Assembly: GCF_000336775.1 (NCBI RefSeq)
Contig: NZ_AOLJ01000011.1
Span: 675,043 to 739,042 of the forward strand
DNA: 64,000 nt
Direction: 5' to 3'
From: Haloferax gibbonsii ATCC 33959
GTDB taxonomy: Archaea; Halobacteriota; Halobacteria; Halobacteriales; Haloferacaceae
Shown here in pieces: positions 10,108-17,195 of the stretch (its first letter is position 1; each line of letters opens with the position of its first letter). The translations under genes and the position numbers were made by a program. The notes beneath the pieces were generated by a model, which was not told where the DNA came from, did not search any database, and saw only the letters and a list, made by a program, of their open reading frames with translations.

Positions 10108-10596
10108 ATGGACGACACCGCTAGGGCTGACGACGACACCGCTGGGGCCGACGACGACACCACCCGGAGCGACGACGGAGTCCGCGTCCGCGAGGGCGAC
10201 CCCGAGGAACTGGTGGCCGTGATGCGCGTCCTCGACGCCGGACTGCTCGAAGCCGACGCGGGCGACGTCCGCGACCGACTGGCGGCGGGCGACTGTCTCG
10301 TCGCCGAGGCGTCCGGCCGCGTCGTCGGCGCGCTGGCGCTCGACGGCGACTACATCGAGGCCGTGGCAACCTCCCCGAGTCGCCGCGGGCGGGGCGTCGG
10401 GACCGCGCTCGTCCGGGCGGCGTTCGGCCGTCGGGGGCGACTCGTCGCCGACTTCGACGGGGGCGTCCGACCGTTCTACGAGTCGCTCGGGTTCGACATC
10501 GAGGCGCGGGATGGGGATGGAGGTGAGGACGCGGAAGCGGCCGCAGACACCGGCGTGGGCGACGACCGGTTTCGCGGCGTCCTGCGGGACGAGTAG
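10108..10596 (+). CDS. GNAT family N-acetyltransferase
   Basis: 162 residues. The acetyl-CoA binding motif A is SPSRRGRGVGTALVRAA (about 92-108), followed by the C-terminal PFYESLGF motif typical of GNATs, so the fold is secure and the substrate is unknown. The first 25 residues are an acidic heptad-like repeat (DDDTAxA three times) encoded by a roughly 21-nt DNA repeat. The GNAT proper begins near VRVREGD. Lies 8 nt after the SAMP2 stop, suggesting one transcript. Confidence 0.85.
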   Translation: MDDTARADDDTAGADDDTTRSDDGVRVREGDPEELVAVMRVLDAGLLEADAGDVRDRLAAGDCLVAEASGRVVGALALDGDYIEAVATSPSRRGRGVGTALVRAAFGRRGRLVADFDGGVRPFYESLGFDIEARDGDGGEDAEAAADTGVGDDRFRGVLRDE

Positions 10597-10672
10597 CAGC
10601 CCCATGATTGTTGAGTGTTACCAACCGACACAGATTTAGCCGCCGGTCGTCAAGGGTTAGGGAGTCAAGCCC

Positions 10673-11053
10673 ATGGCAAAGCGTGACCGGAGCGACCGTA
10701 TCCTGACCGACTGGGACCGCGTGTTCGACGCGCTCTCCGACCCGTCGCGCCGCTACGTGTTGGAGTACCTCCACGACCGGGCGGAGCCGACGTCGGTCTG
10801 GGACCTCGCGGTCGCCCTCGCGGTTCGGACGACCGACCTGCCGCCCGACGAGGTGGACGTGCAGGTCGTCCAGCAGGCCGAGGTCGGAATCGTCCACGTC
10901 CACCTGCCGAAGCTTCAGGCCGCGGACCTCGTCGAGGCCGCGGGAGACGGCGTCTCTCTGACCGAACACGCGGAGACGCTCCCGCTTTTCACGCCGGCGT
11001 ACCGCGGGGTCGTCAGACCCGTCGGCGACGAAGAAGAGACGAGAGAGCCCTGA
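10673..11053 (+). CDS. winged-helix DNA-binding domain protein (DUF7344-like)
   Basis: 126 residues. The segment RVFDALSDPSRRYVLEYLHD is the start of a winged helix-turn-helix of the type haloarchaea use in many small regulators. The recognition helix region is around 70-90, and a C-terminal HVHLPKLQAADLVEA motif is shared with haloarchaeal DUF7344 proteins. No ligand domain, no membrane segment. A TATA-like acagatttag lies about 36 nt upstream. Target unknown; convergent with the phosphohexomutase gene, 10 nt apart. Confidence 0.75.
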   Translation: MAKRDRSDRILTDWDRVFDALSDPSRRYVLEYLHDRAEPTSVWDLAVALAVRTTDLPPDEVDVQVVQQAEVGIVHVHLPKLQAADLVEAAGDGVSLTEHAETLPLFTPAYRGVVRPVGDEEETREP

Positions 11054-11063
11054 AAACGGCCGC

Positions 11064-12437
11064 TCAGACGAGCGGTTCGACGAGTTCGCGGCCGGCTTCG
11101 AGGAGCGACGAGACCGCGTCTTCGCTCCCGGCCTCGGCGTAGACGCGCATCTTCGGTTCCGTTCCCGAGGGGCGGACGAGGAGCCACGAGCCGTCTTCTA
11201 AGAGCAGTTTGAAGCCGTCGAGCGTGACGACCTTGGCGATGTCGCGGCCGGCGACCGTCTCGGGGAGCACGTCCTCGAGGTCGTCGATGACGCGCGCCTT
11301 CTCGGAATCGGGGCAGGCGACGCTTATCTTGTCGGCGACGATTTCGCCGTGTTCGGCCTCGATGCGGTCGAGGCGGGCGTCGAAGTCCTCCTCGGCGGTC
11401 GCGGCCGCCGCGAGCAGGCCCATGAGGACGCCGTCCTTCTCGCGGACGTGCCCGCGGACGGAGAAGCCGCCGGACTCCTCGCCGCCCATGAGCGCGTCGT
11501 GCTCGCGCATGCCGTCGGCGACCCACTTGAAGCCGACCGCGGTCTCGAACACCTCCTCGCCGTGGGCCTCGGCGATGCGGTCGATGAGGAACGTGGTCGA
11601 GACGGTCCGGATGGCCGGCCCGGAGTCGGATTCGAGCAGGTAGTCGTAGACGGCGGCGAAAAAGAGGTTCTCGTCGAGGACGCCGCGGTCGGGCGTGGCG
11701 ATGCCGATGCGGTCGGCGTCGCCGTCGTTGGCGACCCCGAGGTCCGCGTCGTGTTCGGCCATCGCCTCGGCGAGGCCTTCGAGGTTCTCCGCGGAGGGCT
11801 CCGGCGAGATGCCGCCGAAGTCGGCGTCGCGCTCGCAGCGCAGGCGGACGACCTCCGCGCCGGCGGCTTCGAGCAGCGCGTCGGTGACGCCGCGGCCGCT
11901 GCCGTGCATGGCGTCGTAGACGACCGTGAGGTCCGAGAGGTCGTCGCCGACGAGGTCCATCGCGTGGTCGGCGTGCGGGGAGACCACGTCCACGCGCTCG
12001 ATGGTCCCGCGTTCGGACTCCGGCAGGAGGTCCGGTTCGGCGAGTCGCTCGGCGACCGCGTCGGTCACGTCGGGGAGCGCCGGCGCGCCGTCCGAGGGGA
12101 TGAACTTCACGCCGTTGTACTCCGGCGGGTTGTGCGAGGCCGTGACCATGAGCGCCCCCGAGAGGCCGCGCTCGGCGATGGCGTAGGCGACGAGCGGGGT
12201 CGGGCAGTCCCGCTCGGGCAGGAGTACGTCGAAACCGTTGCCGGCGACGACCTCGGCGAGCGACTCCGCGAAGCCGGGCGAGGTCTCGCGGGCGTCGTAG
12301 CCGACGAGCACCGGGGCGGTGAAGCCCTCGTCGGCGAGGTAGTCGGCGACGGCCTGTCCGACGACGCGGACGCGGTCGTCGGTGAAGGTGTCCAGCGTGG
12401 CGCGCCACCCGTCGGTCCCGAATGAGATTTCGTCCAT
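11064..12437 (-). CDS. phosphoglucomutase/phosphomannomutase family protein
   Basis: 457-residue alpha-D-phosphohexomutase. The catalytic phosphoserine loop TASHNP puts Ser101 as the phosphorylated residue, the Mg2+ loop is NDGDADR (about 237-243), the sugar-binding loop GEESGGF is near 325, and the C-terminal phosphate-binding RPSGTEPKMRVY is complete. It interconverts hexose 1- and 6-phosphates (glucose, mannose or glucosamine) for sugar-nucleotide synthesis; which sugar cannot be decided from sequence alone. Confidence 0.93.
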   Translation of the reverse strand: MDEISFGTDGWRATLDTFTDDRVRVVGQAVADYLADEGFTAPVLVGYDARETSPGFAESLAEVVAGNGFDVLLPERDCPTPLVAYAIAERGLSGALMVTASHNPPEYNGVKFIPSDGAPALPDVTDAVAERLAEPDLLPESERGTIERVDVVSPHADHAMDLVGDDLSDLTVVYDAMHGSGRGVTDALLEAAGAEVVRLRCERDADFGGISPEPSAENLEGLAEAMAEHDADLGVANDGDADRIGIATPDRGVLDENLFFAAVYDYLLESDSGPAIRTVSTTFLIDRIAEAHGEEVFETAVGFKWVADGMREHDALMGGEESGGFSVRGHVREKDGVLMGLLAAAATAEEDFDARLDRIEAEHGEIVADKISVACPDSEKARVIDDLEDVLPETVAGRDIAKVVTLDGFKLLLEDGSWLLVRPSGTEPKMRVYAEAGSEDAVSSLLEAGRELVEPLV

Positions 12438-12550
12438 ACGCGCACCACTCCGCGGCGGGGCAAAAAACTACGTTACGAGCCGACGGGTGCGAGGGCGTGC
12501 CGTGGCGGTCCGGCGAGGGCACAGCCGACCGCGACGCGGCCCCGGTTCGC

Positions 12551-12790
12551 TCACGACTCGACGAGCCGCTGTTTCTCCCGGCGGCGGAGCTGTTTTATCT
12601 CGTACTCCCGGGACATGGCCGCCGACTTCGAGTCGAACTCCTCGACGTGGACGAGTTCGACCGGCGTCCGGCCGCGGGTGTACTTCGCGCCCTCGCCAGC
12701 GTCGTGTTCCGCGACGCGCCGCTCCACGTCGGTCGTGTACCCGGTGTACAGCGAGCCGTCGCTGCACTCGATGACGTAGACGAAGTGCAC
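12551..12790 (-). CDS. GIY-YIG domain nuclease-like protein (UPF0213 type)
   Basis: 79 residues, GTG start at 12790. The N-terminal VYVIECSDGSLYTGYTTDVERRVAEH carries the GIY-YIG core (here VYV and YTG), the Arg after the core and the His, with a later catalytic-type Glu in REYEIKQLRR. This is the stand-alone GIY-YIG family related to the UvrC N-terminal domain and SLX1; family members have been linked to DNA processing, but no function is established in archaea. A TATA-like ttcatacc lies about 26 nt upstream on the minus strand. Confidence 0.85.
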   Translation of the reverse strand: MHFVYVIECSDGSLYTGYTTDVERRVAEHDAGEGAKYTRGRTPVELVHVEEFDSKSAAMSREYEIKQLRRREKQRLVES

Positions 12791-12884
12791 GAGAGAATGG
12801 TTCAGGGGCGCGGGTATGAACCCACCGCCCGACCTCGTGCACGAGGTGTTGGCTTCGCGTGGTGGTCTTTTCTCGCTTCAGTGG

Positions 12885-13034
12885 TCATGCGGTGCGGGCA
12901 CGCTGCCGAGCGACCTCCGCGATACCCGCGTTCGCCGAGCAGTTGGGACAGGCGAGAACCTGACCGTCCTTGTCGGCGAACACGCGTGCGAAGCGCTCGG
13001 AGACGTGTGACCCGCAGTGGTCACAGACTGGCAT
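12885..13034 (-). CDS. small zinc-finger protein (DUF7563-like)
   Basis: 49 residues from the ATG at 13034. Two CxxC knuckles, CDHC (4-7) and CPNC (29-32), make a four-cysteine zinc ribbon with a basic C-terminal tail (ARQRART). This looks like the haloarchaeal family I know as DUF7563; no function is known. Haloarchaea carry many such one-domain zinc micro-proteins. The longer in-frame reading upstream is promoter sequence. Confidence 0.75.
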   Translation of the reverse strand: MPVCDHCGSHVSERFARVFADKDGQVLACPNCSANAGIAEVARQRARTA

Positions 13035-13158
13035 TGTTGCGGTCCGGCAGCCACCAAGCCGGTGTATGACATACAGTACCCCACCCATATGAGGGCTTCG
13101 CGCGTGTGCGTACGCACGCGAAATCGCGCACGACCACGAGGTGGAGAATAACGTCCAG

Positions 13159-13920
13159 TCAGGCGTCGTCGTCGCGGGCGTCCGAGACCGCGCGGGCGAT
13201 GAGTCCGGCCTGCGCGCCGGCGATGTAGCCGGCGTCGACGTTCACCGCGGAGAGCACGGTACAGGACTGGAGCATCCCGAGGACGGCCGCCTCGCCGTCG
13301 CCGCCGTGGCCGTAGCCCGTCGAGACGGGCAGTCCGATGACGGGCGTGTCGACGAGGCCGGCGACGACGGTCGGCAGCGCGCCCTCACGGCCGGCGGCGA
13401 CGACGACCACGTCGGCCTCGCGGAGCGTGTCGAGGTTGTCGAGCACGCGACCGAGGTGGGCGACCCCCACGTCCTCGATGCGTTCGACGTCCACGCCCAT
13501 CTCGCGGAGGACCGCGGCCGCCTCGCCCGCGGCCTCGGCGTCGGAGGTGCCGCCGGTGGCGATGGCGACGGTCGCGTCGAGGTCGGGGCGCTCGAAGTCC
13601 GGCGCGGCCGCGACGACGGTCTTCGCCCGGGCGTCGCGGTCGATATCGGCGTCCGGGAGGGCGTCGGCGACGGCCTCCGCGTGAGCGGTGTCGGCCCGGG
13701 TGACGAGCGCCCGACCGCTCGTTTCGACCGCCGCGACGGCCAGCGTCGCCGTCTCGTCGGGCGTCTTCCCCTCCGCGAGAATCGCTTCGGGGACGCCGCG
13801 CCGCGTCTCTCGGGCGGCGTCGAACCGTCCCGCGTCGGTCGTCGCGTAGCCGGAGAGTCGTACCTCCGCCTCGGCGGGCGAGAGCGAACCGTCCGCGACC
13901 GCCTCCAAGATGTCGCGCAT
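13159..13920 (-). CDS. larB: nickel pincer cofactor biosynthesis protein LarB
   Basis: 253 residues. The C-terminal half is an AIR-carboxylase (PurE)-like domain with the LarB signatures ATGGTSDAEAAGEA, DVGVAHLGR and GREGALPTVVAGLVDTPVIG; the N-terminal helical part is the family-specific extension. LarB carboxylates and hydrolyses nicotinic acid adenine dinucleotide, the first step toward the nickel-pincer nucleotide used by lactate racemase LarA. LarE is 5.4 kb away on the other strand. LarC and LarA are not in this window. Confidence 0.93.
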   Translation of the reverse strand: MRDILEAVADGSLSPAEAEVRLSGYATTDAGRFDAARETRRGVPEAILAEGKTPDETATLAVAAVETSGRALVTRADTAHAEAVADALPDADIDRDARAKTVVAAAPDFERPDLDATVAIATGGTSDAEAAGEAAAVLREMGVDVERIEDVGVAHLGRVLDNLDTLREADVVVVAAGREGALPTVVAGLVDTPVIGLPVSTGYGHGGDGEAAVLGMLQSCTVLSAVNVDAGYIAGAQAGLIARAVSDARDDDA

Positions 13921-14074
13921 ATGGCCGCACGTTGGCCCGAGGCGTACTCATACCCGTCGTTCCGCCCTCGCGGGGATAAAGCATATATAAGTGGAGATTG
14001 TTCCTCGGAAATCCGTCCTCATAGAAGCGCCATAACCCCCAAATCCGGCGGTATTAACGTCCAATATAGGAAAG

Positions 14075-14083
14075 TTTATTAAA
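14075..14083 (+). promoter_or_regulatory. TATA box of the histone-fold gene
   Basis: tttattaaa with a purine-rich flank ggaaag upstream (BRE-like position). Centre is 28 nt before the ATG at 14107, the spacing of a leaderless archaeal transcript. Confidence 0.7.
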
Positions 14084-14106
14084 GGAGAATCGGTAGGACA
14101 TTCTGT

Positions 14107-14274
14107 ATGGCAGACCTCATTGTCAAGGCAGCCGTCAAGGAAGCGCTCAAGGACAAGAACGTGGCCTCGGACTTCTACGACGCTCTCGACGAGGAAGTCA
14201 AGGAGCTTCTCGAAGACGCTGCTCGCCGCGCTGAGCAGAACGACCGTAAGACGGTCCAGCCCCGCGACCTGTAA
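14107..14274 (+). CDS. 55-residue histone-fold protein (DUF1931-like)
   Basis: Small ORF of 55 residues beginning MADLIVKAAVKEAL and ending RKTVQPRDL. The end matches the archaeal-histone loop-2/helix-3 pattern (RKTV-x-x-x-D-hydrophobic), and helix 2 is FYDALDEEVKELLEDAARRA. This fits the DUF1931-type single histone fold rather than the longer haloarchaeal doublet histone. It may bind DNA or self-assemble. A strong TATA box (14075-14083) sits 26-28 nt upstream, so it should be leaderless, and a hairpin with a T-run follows the stop. The promoter and Lys-rich composition suggest high expression. It is too short to be found by a 60-residue cutoff. Confidence 0.85.
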   Translation: MADLIVKAAVKEALKDKNVASDFYDALDEEVKELLEDAARRAEQNDRKTVQPRDL

Positions 14275-14278
14275 ACTC

Positions 14279-14303
14279 GGTCTTTAGACCTCTCGTTCTT
14301 TTA
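14279..14303 (+). terminator. hairpin plus T-rich tract after the histone-fold gene
   Basis: ggtctttagacc is a perfect 5-bp stem with a two-base loop, followed by tctcgttctttta, 5 nt after the stop codon. Archaeal termination mainly depends on the T-rich stretch; the hairpin is a bonus. Confidence 0.5.
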
Positions 14304-14440
14304 TCGCCGGCCGGTGAGCCCCGGTTGTGTCCCGCGAAGCGAGTCGACTCGTCCCGTGAGCCGCGCCGGTCGAAGGCGTCCGTTCGAGCGCCGGACCACT
14401 CGGTCCACCGCAGAGCGGTTCGAGCGCCGGACCAACCGAG

Positions 14441-15133
14441 TCAGAACTCGTCGACTTCGACGCCGTCGTCGGTGCCGACGTAGACCGCGTCCGCGAGGCC
14501 GACGAAGATGCCGTGTTCGACCGCGCCGGGGAGCGACGCGAGGTCGGCCGCGAGCGACTCGGGGTCGGCGATGGCACCGAACTCGCAGTCGAGGACGAGG
14601 TTCCCGTTGTCGGTGACGACGGGGCCGTCCTTGCGCTCGGCGCGGCGGAGCGTCGCCTCGCCGCCGAGGTCGGAGACGCTCGCGGCGACGGTCGTCCGCG
14701 CCGACGGGAGCACCTCGATGGGGACGGGTCGCGAGAGCGTTTCCGCGGTCTTCGACGGGTCGGCGACGACGAGGAATCGGTCGGCGAAGGCGTCGACCAT
14801 CTTCTCGCGGGCGTGGGCCGCGCCGCCGCCCTTGACGAGCGCGCCGTCGGTCGTCGCCACCTGGTCGGCCCCGTCGATGGCGAGGTCGACGGCGTCGACT
14901 TCGTCGAGGTCGACGACGGGGATGTCGCACTCGCGGGCGAGTTCGCGGGACGCGAAGGAGGTCGGGACGCCCCGAACGTCGAGGCCGTCGGCGACGAGGT
15001 CGCCGATGGCGCGGATGGCGAAGGCGGTGGTGCTGCCGGTGCCGAGGCCGACGACGGTTCCGTCTTCGACCGCTTCGACCGCCGCCTCCGCGGCGCGGCG
15101 CTTCTGCGCGTCGGTTCCGCCGGTAGTCTTCAT
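14441..15133 (-). CDS. rpiA: ribose-5-phosphate isomerase A
   Basis: 230 residues, full length. Signatures are GLGTGSTTAFAI near the N-terminus, DGADQV and KGGGAAHAREKMV, the catalytic and phosphate-binding segments of RpiA. Interconverts ribose 5-phosphate and ribulose 5-phosphate; in haloarchaea it supplies ribose for nucleotides together with the RuMP or oxidative pentose route. A TATA-like tttttac lies 27 nt upstream of the ATG on the minus strand. Convergent with the histone-fold gene. Confidence 0.95.
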   Translation of the reverse strand: MKTTGGTDAQKRRAAEAAVEAVEDGTVVGLGTGSTTAFAIRAIGDLVADGLDVRGVPTSFASRELARECDIPVVDLDEVDAVDLAIDGADQVATTDGALVKGGGAAHAREKMVDAFADRFLVVADPSKTAETLSRPVPIEVLPSARTTVAASVSDLGGEATLRRAERKDGPVVTDNGNLVLDCEFGAIADPESLAADLASLPGAVEHGIFVGLADAVYVGTDDGVEVDEF

Positions 15134-15183
15134 GGCTCAGCCGACTCGGCCGGCGAGTAAAAATGGTCCCGAAAGCGGCGGCG

Positions 15184-16308
15184 TCAGAGGCGGTCCAAGA
15201 CCGCGTCCGCGTCGTAGGCCAGCGAGATGGCGCGGGTGCGGCCGCGCCCCTCGATTTCGGTGTATCGCGCCTCGATGACGCCCAGTTGGTCCAGTTTGTT
15301 CACGAGTTCGGAGTAGCGCGTGTAGCCGAGGCCGGTCTCCTCGTTGAAGGCGTCGTACACCGCGCCGGCGCGCTCGCCGTCGTACTCGGCGACGACCCGG
15401 ACGAGTTCGCGCTCGGGGTCCGAAAGCCCCTGCAGACACCGCGAGAGGTGGACGTACTTCGACTTGTCGTAGGCCGCTTCCACGTCCTCCATGTCGACCG
15501 TGCGGGAGGCGCGCATCTCGGCGTGGAGGCCGGCGCGCCGAAGCAGGTCGATGCCGACCCGGAGGTCGCCGCTGTCGGCGGTGAACTCCGCGACCTGGTC
15601 GAGTTCGGGCGCGCCGATGACGTCCTCGTGGAAGCCGCGTTTCGACCGCCCGCGGAGGATATCGACGATTTCGTCCACGTCGTAGCGGGGGAAGAACACC
15701 TCCTCGGGCCGGAAGACGCTCTGGACGCGCCCGTCGAGTTCGTCGATGACGTCGAGCGAGAGGTCCGACGAGATGATGATGACGCCGATGCGCGCGCCGG
15801 AGTGCGCCTCGTGGGCGCGGAGCAGCGAGTAGAGCGTGTCGGACGCCTCGTTCTCGTAGAACAGGTAGTTCACGTCGTCGAGCGCGACGACGAGCACCTC
15901 GTCGTCCTCGACGAGGCGGTCGGTTATCTGGCCGAACAGCTTCTTGAACGAGATGCCCGACGACGGGGGTTCGTACTCGAAGATGTGCTCGAAGACGCGC
16001 GAGAACACCGCGTAGCGCGTCGAGTCGACCTGGCAGTTCACCCGGACGGTCCGGACGCCCGACTGCGTGCCCAACTCGCCGAACAGTTTCTGGACCGCGG
16101 TGGTCTTGCCCGTCCCCGGCGGCCCGCGCACCATCGTGTTCAGGGGGCGAGAGCCGCGGACCGCGGGCCGGAGCGCGTACTTCAGGCTCCGCAGTTGGCT
16201 CTCGCGGTGGTTGAACGTCTCCGGAACGTGGTCGATTTCGAAGACGTGTTCGTCGCGGAACACGGTCTCGTCCCACGACAGCATCCCCTCTTCGGGGTCC
16301 TCCCTCAT
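15184..16308 (-). CDS. Orc1/Cdc6 family replication initiator-like AAA+ protein
   Basis: 374 residues from the ATG at 16308; a GTG at 16323 is also in frame, but a TATA-like gattaag about 30 nt upstream favours the ATG. Walker A GPPGTGKT is at 62-69 and Walker B VVALDDVNYLF (Asp144-Asp145) carries DD instead of the usual DE. A C-terminal winged helix (about 295-374, with ELVNKLDQLGVIEARY) follows the AAA+ core. Haloferax encodes many Orc paralogues and only some are tied to origins. No origin-like repeats are visible beside this gene, so it may be a non-origin paralogue. Confidence 0.9.
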   Translation of the reverse strand: MREDPEEGMLSWDETVFRDEHVFEIDHVPETFNHRESQLRSLKYALRPAVRGSRPLNTMVRGPPGTGKTTAVQKLFGELGTQSGVRTVRVNCQVDSTRYAVFSRVFEHIFEYEPPSSGISFKKLFGQITDRLVEDDEVLVVALDDVNYLFYENEASDTLYSLLRAHEAHSGARIGVIIISSDLSLDVIDELDGRVQSVFRPEEVFFPRYDVDEIVDILRGRSKRGFHEDVIGAPELDQVAEFTADSGDLRVGIDLLRRAGLHAEMRASRTVDMEDVEAAYDKSKYVHLSRCLQGLSDPERELVRVVAEYDGERAGAVYDAFNEETGLGYTRYSELVNKLDQLGVIEARYTEIEGRGRTRAISLAYDADAVLDRL

Positions 16309-16470
16309 CGAGTGAAGTACCACGCGCGGGGGACTTAATCGTTTACCGCGGCGGCGTCCGACGGGGGGGGCGGACGGACGCGTTGTCTCGACGCGTCCCG
16401 AACGCGTTCAACCGCCAACCACCGGAACCCGAGCCACAATAGTTAATTTTCCAACAATGGATGCGCAGTC

Positions 16471-16878
16471 ATGGCAACTCGCATACAACTCGCCGCGCTG
16501 CTCGTCTCGCTTGCGCTCGTCGGGGGCGGCGTGCTCGGGTTCGGTTTCGTCGCTGACGAAGACTACAGCTATCGATACGAGGGGCAACTGTCGGAGACGC
16601 CGGAGACGGTTCCCCCGCTGTACAGCGAACTCTCTCAGTCGGAACAGCGGGCCGTGGACCGCGCCCTCGCCGGCGAGGTGCTTCGGTTCGAAGACGACCC
16701 TGGGAACCTCCCGGGACTCGTCGAGCGCGACGGCACCTACCACGCGTTCGAGTTCGACGCGACCACCGACTACACCGCCCCGACGACAGTCGGTTCACTC
16801 GTCGCCGTACTGCTCGGCGCGGTCGGTGTCGTCGCCGCGGTCCGGTGGGAGGTCGCGAGCCGGTACGTCACTTACTGA
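16471..16878 (+). CDS. small membrane-anchored protein of unknown function
   Basis: 135 residues: an N-terminal hydrophobic helix (7-28), an acidic extracytoplasmic part of about 80 residues containing LYSELSQSEQRAVDRALAG, and a C-terminal membrane helix (107-128). The 'sypel-q-Q-A-v-a' pattern resembles haloarchaeal DUF7979-type proteins; function unknown. A good TATA (atagttaat, 16439-16447) lies 27 nt upstream. The last 7 nt overlap the end of the convergent gene at 16872. Confidence 0.75.
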   Translation: MATRIQLAALLVSLALVGGGVLGFGFVADEDYSYRYEGQLSETPETVPPLYSELSQSEQRAVDRALAGEVLRFEDDPGNLPGLVERDGTYHAFEFDATTDYTAPTTVGSLVAVLLGAVGVVAAVRWEVASRYVTY

Positions 16879-17141
16879 AGGAGCCGGACGATTCGGTAAC
16901 CGATGGCGACGAGCAGAATCAGTCCGACCGCGCCGACGCCGAGGACGACCGGCGTCCCGCCGGTCCGCGAGAGCGCACCCAGCGCCGGAAGCACGAAGCC
17001 GAACAGCACGAGGAACCCGCCGAACACCAGAAATAACAGGTAGACTGCGGTCCCGAACACGTCCCAGACGGCGTTCTTCGTGGCGTGGTAGACGAGGTCG
17101 TACTGCTGTCGTTCTTCAGGGGAGAGCGAATCGGAGGGCAC
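16872..17141 (-). CDS. two- to three-helix membrane protein of unknown function
   Basis: 89 residues, GTG start at 17141 placed 27 nt downstream of a TATA box (gatttattta on the minus strand, 17163-17172), so leaderless. A charged N-terminus (PEERQQYDLVYHATKNAVWDV) is followed by helices near 29-53 and 62-87. No recognisable motif. Ends by overlapping the convergent gene by 7 nt. Confidence 0.7.
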   Translation of the reverse strand: MPSDSLSPEERQQYDLVYHATKNAVWDVFGTAVYLLFLVFGGFLVLFGFVLPALGALSRTGGTPVVLGVGAVGLILLVAIGYRIVRLLQ

Positions 17142-17195
17142 GGGCGAAGTTGTCGGAGAGGCTAAATAAATCGTGTGTCGCCGCGGGTGACCGCC

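Noticed and set aside
16309..16470. Replication origin beside the orc gene
   Set aside because: Only 160 bp with no repeated origin recognition box and no long AT-rich stretch; a G-tract hairpin alone is not enough.
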